DNA of 17,296 nucleotides from GCA-2717185 sp964386465 (lineage in GTDB: Bacteria > Pseudomonadota > Alphaproteobacteria > UBA8366 > GCA-2717185): positions 1-17,296 of the forward strand of contig CAYLTU010000113.1 in NCBI GenBank assembly GCA_964386465.1. The letters are read 5' to 3'. Position numbers and translations under genes: made by a program. Of this stretch, positions 1-7,179 are shown in pieces. The first letter of the stretch is position 1, and every line of letters starts with the position of its first letter. Under the pieces are notes generated by a model. The model saw nothing but the letters and a program-made list of their open reading frames with translations, was not told the origin of the DNA and did no database searches.

Positions 1-1610
1 GCGAGGCGAAGCGCTACTACAAGGAAGGGCTTTGGCGAGCCGATACCTTCTACTCGCTGGTTGCCGGTCACGCGGAGTCACGGCCTGACGCGTACGCGAT
101 ACGCGACAGCGAGCGCCGCTTGAACTGGCGCGAAGTCGAGGCCTGGACCGACGCGGTAGCGGCAGGTCTGCATGATGCCGGCCTGCGGCGCGGCGATCGG
201 GTCGCGATCTGGCTGACCAACCGGGTCGAAGCGGTCATCGTCTTCCTGGCCTGCGCGCGTAACGGCTACGTCTGCAACCCGTCGCTGCATCAGAGTTACA
301 CGACCGAAGATATCCTCAAGCTTTTGAAAGATTTGAGCGTCGCGGCGGTTTTCACCGAAATCGAACCCGGAACTTTTCCAGAGCTGCTGAACCTGCCCAC
401 GATGCGACGCGTCTTTCATCTGCCGAAGGGCCGCGACCCCGGGGCGGATTTCCCGTCCATCGACAGCCAAACGGTTGAAAGCTTCCCACCGGACGACAAT
501 GCGGACCGCATTTGCTATCTCGCCTTCACGTCCGGCACGACTGGCACGCCGAAGGGCGTGATGCATTCGCACAACACGCTGCTATCCAACCCGCGCGACA
601 TGGTGGCGGACTGGAACCACGGCGCCGATACGGTTCTGCTGTCGCTCAGCCCGCTAAGCCATCACATCGCCTGGGTCGCGGTCAGCCAGGTCCTGGTCTG
701 TGGTGGCGAGCTGGTGGTCAACGATCCGCCCGACGGCATGAAACCGCTCGATTGGATCGTCGAGAGCGGCGCGACCTATGTGATGGGCGTGCCGACACAT
801 GCAATGGACATTCTGGCGGACCAGGCTGCACGGGACATGGACCGCATCGGAAAGGTCGAAGTCTTCTATATGGCCGGCGCCCCGATCCCGAAGGCTACCG
901 CACAGGCGTTCCTCGACCAGGGCATCAAGCCGCAGAACATCTACGGTATGACGGAAAATTCGTCGCATCAGTACACCTTCCCCGACGACGATACGGAAAC
1001 CATCACAGCCACCTGCGGTCGCGGCGGACCGAGCTACCGGGTCAAGCTGTTCAGCCAGGAGGATGCGGACGTGGAAGTACCGGCCGGCGGGACCGGACAG
1101 ATCGGCGGCAAGGGCGCCTGCCTGATGCTGGGTTATTTCGACAATCAAACCGCGACCGAAACGTCGTTCAATCGGGATGGCTGGTTCCTATCCGGCGACC
1201 TGGGCCGCATGAACGAGAAAGGTTGCCTTGAGATCGTCGGCCGTTTGAAGGACATCATCATCCGCGGCGGGCACAATATCTATCCGGCTAAAATCGAAGA
1301 TTTGGCGATCAAGCATGAAGGCGTCGAAAAGGCCGCCGCGTTCCCGGTTTCCGACGAAAGGCTTGGCGAGAAGGTCGGTCTGGCCGTCATCCCGAGCGGT
1401 ACCGATGCGCCAAAGGGCAATGCATTGCTATCGCATCTTTACGAAACGGGCCTGTCGATCCAGGATATGCCGGAATATTACATCGCCATCGAGGCGCTTC
1501 CGCTGACTGCAAGCGGCAAGATCCTCAAGCGCGAACTCGCGGCGTGGGCCCGAGCCGGGAAAATCGCCCCGGAACCAATTCGCTTCACACGCCCCAACAA
1601 GGAAAGTTGA
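1..1610 (+). CDS. AMP-forming acyl-CoA ligase (ANL superfamily), 5' end outside window
   Basis: Adenylate-forming enzyme expected to activate a carboxylic acid to its CoA thioester through an acyl-AMP intermediate, in the cytoplasm. The reading frame is open from base 3, encoding a typical ligase N-terminus (EAKRYYKEGLWRADTF), so the true start is upstream and the TTG at 120 is an internal Leu codon. Visible motifs in order: the P-loop-like FTSGTTGTPKGV (about 525-560), the YGMTE motif near 940, the SGDLGR and GRLKDIIIRGG hinge region (about 1192-1270), and the C-terminal PLTASGKILKREL with the catalytic Lys at codon 1518-1520. About 535 residues are in the window, close to full length for this family. 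It resembles medium-chain, cyclohexanecarboxylate or CaiC-like ligases; the substrate cannot be read from sequence. First visible gene of a four-gene operon; its stop is 3 bases before the next ATG. Confidence 0.93.
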   Translation, partial: EAKRYYKEGLWRADTFYSLVAGHAESRPDAYAIRDSERRLNWREVEAWTDAVAAGLHDAGLRRGDRVAIWLTNRVEAVIVFLACARNGYVCNPSLHQSYTTEDILKLLKDLSVAAVFTEIEPGTFPELLNLPTMRRVFHLPKGRDPGADFPSIDSQTVESFPPDDNADRICYLAFTSGTTGTPKGVMHSHNTLLSNPRDMVADWNHGADTVLLSLSPLSHHIAWVAVSQVLVCGGELVVNDPPDGMKPLDWIVESGATYVMGVPTHAMDILADQAARDMDRIGKVEVFYMAGAPIPKATAQAFLDQGIKPQNIYGMTENSSHQYTFPDDDTETITATCGRGGPSYRVKLFSQEDADVEVPAGGTGQIGGKGACLMLGYFDNQTATETSFNRDGWFLSGDLGRMNEKGCLEIVGRLKDIIIRGGHNIYPAKIEDLAIKHEGVEKAAAFPVSDERLGEKVGLAVIPSGTDAPKGNALLSHLYETGLSIQDMPEYYIAIEALPLTASGKILKRELAAWARAGKIAPEPIRFTRPNKES

Positions 1611-1613
1611 GAC

Positions 1614-2381
1614 ATGCCCGTTGAACTGACCCGGCAAGACGAATTCGCCGTCATCACCTTGAACCGGCCAGAAGCGTTGAACGCGCTGAGCTTTCAAATT
1701 GTCCGCGATATCGGTACGGCGTTGAGCGAAGTCGCCGAGTCGGATGCGCGCGCGGTGCTGTTCATCGGAGCAGGCGACAAGGCGTTCTGCGCCGGGGCCG
1801 ATATCAACGAACTGGCGGGCCGCACTCTGTCGGATGCCAAGCGCGGCGCGGAAGCCGGTCAGCGGACCTTCGCCCGGCTCGACACGTTTCCGATTCCCTC
1901 GGTCGCGATCATCAATGGCTACGCCTTCGGCGGGGGCATGGAGCTGGCCACAGCCTGCACCTTCCGGATCGCGACGCCGAACGCCAAGATGGGTCTGCCG
2001 GAAATCAAACTTGGCTTGGTTCCGGGCTATGGCGGAACGCAACGGCTACCGCGCCTGGTCGGCGAAGGCCGCGCACTCGAACTGATCATGACCGGACGCA
2101 CGGTGGAGGCCAAGGAGGCGGAACGCATCGGGCTGGTCAGCCGGATCGTCGATGGCGACCCGCTGGAGGCCGGCATGGCCTATGCCCGCGAATTCTCGGG
2201 CTACAGCCTGCCGGTCCTGGGTTTCGCCCGCGACGCCGTGAAGCGGGCGCTCGACTTGCCGATCTATGAAGGATTGAAGGTCGAAGCCGATCTCAGCACC
2301 ATGTCCTTCCAGACCGAGGACAGCGTGGAAGGTACCGCCGCCTTCCTGGCGAAGCGCAAACCGGACTTCAAAGATGGCTGA
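1614..2381 (+). CDS. Enoyl-CoA hydratase/isomerase (crotonase family)
   Basis: 255-residue crotonase-fold protein, expected to add water across the double bond of an enoyl-CoA. Both glutamates used by true hydratases are present with the usual 20-residue spacing: E110 in GGGMELA and E130 in GLPEIKLG. The oxyanion-hole segments CAGADI and GYAFGGG and the GYGGTQRLPR motif are intact, which favours real hydratase activity over an isomerase or decarboxylase relative. The ATG lies 3 bases after the ligase stop, with AAGGAAAG just upstream as a ribosome binding site. The 3' end overlaps the next gene by 8 bases, indicating translational coupling. A BadK-type (cyclohexenecarboxyl-CoA hydratase) or CaiD-like role is possible from context but not provable here. 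Confidence 0.92.
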   Translation: MPVELTRQDEFAVITLNRPEALNALSFQIVRDIGTALSEVAESDARAVLFIGAGDKAFCAGADINELAGRTLSDAKRGAEAGQRTFARLDTFPIPSVAIINGYAFGGGMELATACTFRIATPNAKMGLPEIKLGLVPGYGGTQRLPRLVGEGRALELIMTGRTVEAKEAERIGLVSRIVDGDPLEAGMAYAREFSGYSLPVLGFARDAVKRALDLPIYEGLKVEADLSTMSFQTEDSVEGTAAFLAKRKPDFKDG

Positions 2382-3111
2382 GGACGGCAAAGTCATCGCG
2401 GTCACCGGTTCGAGCCGTGGCATCGGCGCTGAAATCGCGCGTGAGCTCGGCCGGCGCGGCTTCACGGTCGGTTGCCTGTCGCGCGGTGGCGGTTTGCCGG
2501 AAGATCCGCCGGAGGAGGCAACGCTCCTGCCTTTTCAGTGCGACGTCACCGACGAAAAAAGCGTCAACGAGGCACTTGGGGGATTGGTGAAAGCCACGGG
2601 TCGTCTTAACGGCCTCGTGAACAATGCCGGCGTTCTGGTCGAACACAAGAGCGCGGAGCTGTCCGTCGCCGATTACGACCATGTAATGCGCACCAACGCC
2701 ACGTCCGTGATGATGGTAAGCCGCGAGGCCTATCCGCATCTGTGCGTGGCGGGCGGCGGTGGAATCGTCAATATCGGATCGTTCTGGGACAAGATCGGCG
2801 TGCCCCGCAACCTGTCCTATTGCGCGTCCAAGGCCGCCATCGCCGCGATCACCCGTTGCCACGCCGTGGAATGGGCGCGCAACGGCATCAGCGTCATGAA
2901 TGTCGCGCCCGGCTACATCGAGACCGACTTCAACCATGAATTCTTCGCCGACGAGAAGACTCGCGAATGGCTGCGCCAGCGCGCGCCGATGCTGAAACCG
3001 GGTTCGGTTTGCGATGTGGCCCGCCTGGTCGCGGCTTTGTTCGCCGAAGACATTCCTTTCCTGACCGGCGAGACCATATATCTCGACGGCGCGCAATCGG
3101 TCGCGTTGTAG
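2374..3111 (+). CDS. SDR-family NAD(P)-dependent dehydrogenase
   Basis: 245-residue classical short-chain dehydrogenase. The Rossmann motif TGSSRGIG is at residues 11-18, NNAG at 83-86, and the catalytic triad S136, Y149, K153 (YCASK) has the canonical spacing. The C-terminal LTGETIYLDGAQ matches the usual SDR ending. In this operon the likely job is oxidation of the hydroxyacyl-CoA made by the upstream hydratase to a ketoacyl-CoA, in the place more often held by a 3-hydroxyacyl-CoA dehydrogenase of the HAD type; this is inference from position. The ATG at 2374 lies inside the last codons of the hydratase gene. The region 44-52 is a short acidic, proline-rich insert where many SDRs have the cofactor-selecting acidic residue, so NAD versus NADP preference is unclear. 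Confidence 0.9.
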   Translation: MAEDGKVIAVTGSSRGIGAEIARELGRRGFTVGCLSRGGGLPEDPPEEATLLPFQCDVTDEKSVNEALGGLVKATGRLNGLVNNAGVLVEHKSAELSVADYDHVMRTNATSVMMVSREAYPHLCVAGGGGIVNIGSFWDKIGVPRNLSYCASKAAIAAITRCHAVEWARNGISVMNVAPGYIETDFNHEFFADEKTREWLRQRAPMLKPGSVCDVARLVAALFAEDIPFLTGETIYLDGAQSVAL

Positions 3112-3121
3112 GAACAGCGGC

Positions 3122-4288
3122 ATGAAACTATTCGACCATCTGGACGCCACCGTCTCGCTCAGCGGAGACGAAGCGATGCTGTTCGACAGCGTTCGCACTC
3201 TGGCGCGCGACAAGATCGCGCCCCGCGCCGCGGCCTACGACGCCAGCGGCGAATTTCCCTGGGAGAATGTCGAGGCGATCAACGGGCTGGGCCTCAACGC
3301 GATGTTCGTACCGGCAGCCTATGGCGGCGCTGAATTGTCCTTCAGCGCCTATCTCGCCTGCGTGCGGGAAATCAGCAAGGCGTGCGCGGCGACGGGTATC
3401 ATCTGGGCGACCAATTTTCACGCCATGAAGCCGGTTATCGATTTCGCCGACGAGGATCAAAAGAAGCGATTTCTGCCAAAGCTCGCCGAGGGCGCACTGG
3501 CCTCGCTTTGCATTACCGAACCGAACGCGGGTTCGGACGCGACCGGCATGGCGACGACGTTCACGCCCGACGGTGACGAAATCGTCGTCAGCGGCGGCAA
3601 GACGTTCATCTCCAATGGCGGCGTATCGGATTTCTATGTGGTATTCGGAAAATGGTCGGAAATAGACGGTGGCAAAGCCTCGATCTCCGCGCTGGTCCTT
3701 GAAAAGGATACGCCCGGGTTCTCATCTGGCAAGCCGGAAGACAAGATGGGAATGCGCGCCTCGGCGACCACGCCGTTGACTTTCGACGACTGCCGGGTAC
3801 CGCGCGCGAACCTGTTGTGCGAACCGGGCGACGGGCTGCGCATATTGCTGGCATCGCTGAACAAATCCAGGCCGAGCGTCGGCGCCCATGCGCTGGGGAT
3901 CGCACGCGCCGCTTTCGAGGACGCTACGGCCTATATCAACCAGCGACGCCAGTCCGGCCGCCCGATCATCGATTTCCAGGGCATACAGTTCCTGTTGTCG
4001 GATATGGCGACGGATTTGGCCCTTTGCGAAGCGATGCTGTGGCATGTGGGACGCATGGTGGATGAAGGCGCCGAGGATTTCAGCATCGAGGCTTCCATGC
4101 TGAAAATGCGCGCCGGCGATGTCGCCATGCGGATCGCCACGGACGCCGTACAACTGCATGGCGGTTACGGCTACATCAAGGATAATCGCGTCGAGCGGCT
4201 AATGCGCGACGCGAAAATTTGCCAGATATGGGAAGGCACTAAGCAAATACACCAGCAGTATATCGGTCGCAGTTTCATTGAACGTTGA
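3122..4288 (+). CDS. Acyl-CoA dehydrogenase
   Basis: 388-residue FAD-dependent acyl-CoA dehydrogenase, normal length for the family, expected to introduce the alpha-beta double bond into an acyl-CoA and pass electrons to ETF. The first signature, CITEPNAGSDATG, begins at residue 130. The C-terminal signature LHGGYGYIKDNRVERLMRDA is present, and the catalytic base is E371 in IWEGTKQI, where most family members have IYEGT. It starts 10 bases after the SDR stop. It completes a set of ligase, dehydrogenase, hydratase and alcohol dehydrogenase, the same enzyme classes as AliA/AliB/BadK/BadH of cyclohexanecarboxylate degradation or a generic side-chain beta-oxidation module. Substrate unknown. The operon ends here, with an AT-rich gap after it. 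Confidence 0.92.
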   Translation: MKLFDHLDATVSLSGDEAMLFDSVRTLARDKIAPRAAAYDASGEFPWENVEAINGLGLNAMFVPAAYGGAELSFSAYLACVREISKACAATGIIWATNFHAMKPVIDFADEDQKKRFLPKLAEGALASLCITEPNAGSDATGMATTFTPDGDEIVVSGGKTFISNGGVSDFYVVFGKWSEIDGGKASISALVLEKDTPGFSSGKPEDKMGMRASATTPLTFDDCRVPRANLLCEPGDGLRILLASLNKSRPSVGAHALGIARAAFEDATAYINQRRQSGRPIIDFQGIQFLLSDMATDLALCEAMLWHVGRMVDEGAEDFSIEASMLKMRAGDVAMRIATDAVQLHGGYGYIKDNRVERLMRDAKICQIWEGTKQIHQQYIGRSFIER

Positions 4289-4483
4289 TCGTTCGCGAAC
4301 AGCGCGGAAAATCTGGCTCGTCACCTGATTTCTTAATGAATCCTAAAACATATTTTTCTAGAACCGGGTACTATGAAGGATTGAAAATTTTCCGGCAGGA
4401 ATCCGCACCGTTGGTCGGGAGAATTCCTGATTGTCCAATCGACCGCTGTTTTGGCGTGAGTTAAGAAACACGAGGAAATTCCG
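4289..4483. other. AT-rich intergenic region between catabolic operon and kinase gene
   Basis: This is one of the few non-coding stretches and is visibly richer in A and T than its neighbours, notably 4330-4385. It begins 2 bases after the acyl-CoA dehydrogenase stop with a perfect 10-base palindrome, GTTCGCGAAC, at 4291-4300, too short and without a T-run to be a convincing terminator. It should contain the kinase promoter, but I cannot assign -35 and -10 boxes. A 42-codon open frame (4336-4464) lacks a ribosome binding site. GAGGAA at 4472-4477 is the probable kinase ribosome binding site. Confidence 0.5.
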
Positions 4484-6139
4484 ATAAGCACGAGCACGAC
4501 ATATTCTACTGATCAGGATGCTGGCATTCTGTCGAAACATGACCACGCCCGCTTCGCGGCGTTGGACGGCTTTGCAATCGTCAATACGCCAGCGGAAGAG
4601 GCATTTGATCGGATTACCCGGATAATCAGCACGGCGCTCGACGCGCCCGTGGCATTCGTGACGTTTGTCGAAGAACACCGGATCTGGTTCAAGTCAGCGT
4701 ATGGCGCCGACATTTCCGAATGCGAGCGAGAAGGCGCGTTTTGCGACGTTACGGTCTCTCAGAACAGCCGTCTGGTCGTTGAGGATGCCAGACTGGACCC
4801 GCGATTTGCCAACAATCCATTCGTCACCGGACCGGCGGGCTTCCGGTTTTATGCCGGCATGCCTATTCGCACGCACGACGGGACGAGCATCGGCACGCTG
4901 TGCGCCATGGACAAGCGGCCGCGCGCCCTGAGCGAACGGCAGCTTCACGTTCTGGACGACATGGCGTCGCTCGTTATCGACGAATTAGAATTGCGCCGCG
5001 CAGCAAAGTCAGTCGTGAATGAAAATGAAAAACGGTTCCGCGATTTCGCCAGCACGACATCGGATTGGTTCTGGGAAATGGATCGCGACCTGCGGTTCTC
5101 CTATTTCTCGGAGCGTTTCACGGAAATTACCGGCGTCCCTTCAGAATGGCTTCTCGGAAAGACGCGTGAAGAGTCCGGCTTGAAACAGTTCCTCGATCCT
5201 ATTACTTGGGAGCGGCACCTCAGTGATTTAGCGAACCAACGGCCGTTCCGGAATTTCATCCACCCACGAACCAAGGGAAACGGCGAGACGGTATGGCTGT
5301 CTGTTAGCGGCGTCCCCTATTTCAGCGACGACGGGATTTTTCTCGGCTATCGAGGAACCGGGGCCGAAATCACCCAGCAGAAAGAAATGGATGACGCGCT
5401 TCTTGCGGCGAAGGAACATGCCGAACGGGCGGATGCGGCAAAGACGGAATTCGTCGCCAATATGAGCCACGAATTGCGGACGCCGCTAAACGCCATCATC
5501 GGTTTTTCTGACGTCATGAAGAACGAAATTTTCGGCGAGATCGGCAGTCGTCGTTATGTCGACTACGCAAAGGACATTAACGCTTCCGGAACGCACCTGT
5601 TGGCAATCATCAATGACATTCTCGACGCCGCCAAACTCGACACGGGTGAGTTCTCGATAAGCATCGTCGATGTCGACATTCGCCGTTTGCTGCGTGAATG
5701 CGAGGTCATGGTCACGGATCGGCTGACTCGTGTGGGTTTAAGTCTGGATCTGCATGTCGACGAACACCTGAAGACCATCCGCGCCGATACGCTACGGCTC
5801 CGGCAGATCCTGCTGAATCTTTTAACCAATGCGATAAAATTCACGCCAAAGTCGGGGAGTGTTTCCGTTACGGTCGAGCGGTCGGACGGCGATGACGTCG
5901 AATTTAGGGTGAGCGATACCGGCCGGGGTATCGCGACAGGAGATATCGCCCGAATTCTTGAGCCGTTCACCCAGGTTGCGATGTCGGGCGCGGACCAGTT
6001 CGAAGGTACGGGGCTGGGCCTATACCTTGCAAAGCATCTCGTGGAAAAACACGGTGGCACGCTCGCTATCGACAGCGAGCCCGGTGTCGGTACAACCGTC
6101 AGATTCTCACTGCCCGCGGATCCGATCAACGCGATCTGA
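4484..6139 (+). CDS. Soluble GAF-PAS sensor histidine kinase
   Basis: Cytoplasmic histidine kinase without transmembrane segments. Numbering from the TTG at 4562: GAF domain about 1-150 (starting with the family's typical NTPAEEAFDRI), PAS/PAC domain about 158-275 (DWFWEMDRDLRFSYFS, then GYRGTGAEIT), a short coiled linker, HisKA dimerisation domain with phospho-acceptor H303 in MSHELRTPLN, and HATPase_c with N-box N423, DTGRG at 452-456 and GTGLGLYLAKHLVEKHGG. No receiver domain is attached and no response regulator lies next to it. Start: TTG 4562 has no ribosome binding site and would cut off the conserved GAF lead-in helix (HARFAAL). The frame is open back to 4460 without ATG, GTG or TTG upstream of 4562; the best-placed codon is an ATA at 4484, 6 bases after GAGGAA, so I place the start there with caution. 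Function is certain as a kinase; signal unknown. Confidence 0.85.
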   Translation: MSTSTTYSTDQDAGILSKHDHARFAALDGFAIVNTPAEEAFDRITRIISTALDAPVAFVTFVEEHRIWFKSAYGADISECEREGAFCDVTVSQNSRLVVEDARLDPRFANNPFVTGPAGFRFYAGMPIRTHDGTSIGTLCAMDKRPRALSERQLHVLDDMASLVIDELELRRAAKSVVNENEKRFRDFASTTSDWFWEMDRDLRFSYFSERFTEITGVPSEWLLGKTREESGLKQFLDPITWERHLSDLANQRPFRNFIHPRTKGNGETVWLSVSGVPYFSDDGIFLGYRGTGAEITQQKEMDDALLAAKEHAERADAAKTEFVANMSHELRTPLNAIIGFSDVMKNEIFGEIGSRRYVDYAKDINASGTHLLAIINDILDAAKLDTGEFSISIVDVDIRRLLRECEVMVTDRLTRVGLSLDLHVDEHLKTIRADTLRLRQILLNLLTNAIKFTPKSGSVSVTVERSDGDDVEFRVSDTGRGIATGDIARILEPFTQVAMSGADQFEGTGLGLYLAKHLVEKHGGTLAIDSEPGVGTTVRFSLPADPINAI

Positions 6140-6148
6140 CGCCTTTTG

Positions 6149-6164
6149 GTGCGCTATTGCGCAC
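6149..6164. terminator. Small hairpin between convergent genes
   Basis: GTGCGC-TATT-GCGCAC forms a perfect 6-bp stem with a 4-base loop between the kinase stop (6137-6139) and the stop of the minus-strand zinc-finger gene (6154-6156), overlapping the latter. Its position between tail-to-tail genes suggests a bidirectional transcription stop, but neither strand has a following T-run, so the call is weak. Confidence 0.3.
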
Positions 6165-6492
6165 AGTCAATACATACCGGCGTAGCCGGATCCAGCTCTA
6201 AGCGCTTCGGTTCGATTTCTTCACCGCATGTCAGGCAATAGCCGTACTCGTCGGCCTCGATGCGTTGCAAAGCCGCGCCGATGCGCCTTAGTTCAATCTC
6301 CCGACGGCGCTCCGTCTCCAGCGCCATGGCTTGATCCTGCAGTGCATCCATGCGCGACAGGCGTCCAACCCGGCTTTGATCGAGTTCGACCGGTTTTCGC
6401 GACTCGCGGCTCGACTCCACAATGGCTAACAGCTCTTGCCGCTTGTCGGTCAGCCGCTTCTTGGCAGCGTCGGCGTCGGGCGTATGTGTCAC
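6154..6492 (-). CDS. DksA/TraR-family C4 zinc-finger protein
   Basis: 112-residue protein. The C-terminus has a four-cysteine zinc finger, C86 and C89 (YCLTCGEEI) and C107 and C110 (VCIDC), preceded by a long charged helical hairpin (about 9-78) rich in Glu, Arg, Lys and Gln. DksA-family proteins bind in the RNA polymerase secondary channel and act with ppGpp; this short member is likely to act on transcription in a related way, but it is shorter than housekeeping DksA (about 150 residues). The acidic tip is of the RMDALQDQ type. I chose the GTG at 6490-6492 because AAGGAG lies 7 bases upstream of it on the minus strand; an in-frame ATG at 6555 would add 21 residues of no DksA-like character and no ribosome binding site. 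Single gene, convergent with the kinase and divergent from the next operon. Confidence 0.85.
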   Translation of the reverse strand: MTHTPDADAAKKRLTDKRQELLAIVESSRESRKPVELDQSRVGRLSRMDALQDQAMALETERRREIELRRIGAALQRIEADEYGYCLTCGEEIEPKRLELDPATPVCIDCAQ

Positions 6493-6623
6493 GTGCGATC
6501 TCCTTCTCACTCCATTTATGCTATCGCGCGCCAATCTCGGCGGCAATCGCAGCATGCCCTTTACCCGCCGCCGCGGATCGTTAATCTGGGCCGCAAATCA
6601 GCAAACCGGATGAGGGGGATTTT
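6493..6623. promoter_or_regulatory. Divergent intergenic region (zinc-finger gene / CMD-hyu operon)
   Basis: 131 bases separate two divergent starts, so both promoters should lie here. Visible elements are the minus-strand AAGGAG (plus-strand CTCCTT, 6500-6505) and the plus-strand ribosome binding site GAGGGGG at 6612-6618, 5 bases before the ATG at 6624. I cannot support specific promoter boxes or an operator. Confidence 0.5.
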
Positions 6624-7175
6624 ATGAGCCGGCTGGCTTCAATCGATCCAGAAAACATGACCGCCGCGCAAAAGAAGGCGCACGACGGCATCGCTTCAGG
6701 GCCGCGCGGCAGCGTCCGTGGGCCGTTCGCCGCCTTGTTGCACAATCCCGGCGTCGCCGATGCGGTTCAGCGCATGGGCGCGTCGCTGCGTTTCGACGGC
6801 ACGCTGCCCGACAATTTGCGCGAGATCGCGATACTGGCGACCGGACGCTTCTGGACAGCGCAATACGAATGGTTTGCGCATGCCCGCATTGCGCTGGAAG
6901 TCGGCGTCGACGAGGCGATCGTCAACGCGATGGCACAGCGCCGCCGGCCGAGCTTCACGAAAACCGACGAAGCGACCGTGTATGAGTTCTGCACCGAACT
7001 GCACGAAAAACATAGCGTTAGTGACGAAAATTATGCGTGGGTCGTCGAGCAACTCGGCGAGGCCGGCGCGGTCGAACTGATCGCGCTGTGTGGCTATTAC
7101 ACGATCATCTCGATGACGCTCAACGTGGCGCAGACCGAGTTGCCGGACGGCATCGAGCCGCCTCTGCGGGCCTGA
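6624..7175 (+). CDS. Carboxymuconolactone decarboxylase (CMD)-like protein
   Basis: 183-residue all-helical protein of the CMD/AhpD-like group. Recognisable parts are the N-terminal MTAAQKKAHDGI..GPRG..GPF segment, the LPDNLREIAILATGRFW helix, and the core QYEWFAHARIALEVGVDEA. The core has Glu and His (E..WFAHA) but no CxxC pair, so it is not an AhpD-type peroxidase; it fits the gamma-carboxymuconolactone decarboxylase-like branch. Actual substrate unknown. It has a strong ribosome binding site (GAGGGGG) and leads the hyuA-hyuB genes by only 4 bases, so it probably works in the same pathway, perhaps on a cyclic lactone or lactam intermediate (inference). Confidence 0.85.
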   Translation: MSRLASIDPENMTAAQKKAHDGIASGPRGSVRGPFAALLHNPGVADAVQRMGASLRFDGTLPDNLREIAILATGRFWTAQYEWFAHARIALEVGVDEAIVNAMAQRRRPSFTKTDEATVYEFCTELHEKHSVSDENYAWVVEQLGEAGAVELIALCGYYTIISMTLNVAQTELPDGIEPPLRA

Positions 7176-7179
7176 CGCG

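Noticed and set aside
120..122. TTG as start codon of the first ligase
   Set aside because: The frame stays open to base 3 and encodes the expected N-terminal ligase sequence, so the start lies outside the window.
4336..4464. 42-codon open frame before the kinase gene
   Set aside because: It has an ATG but no ribosome binding site and no recognisable features, in an AT-rich intergenic stretch.
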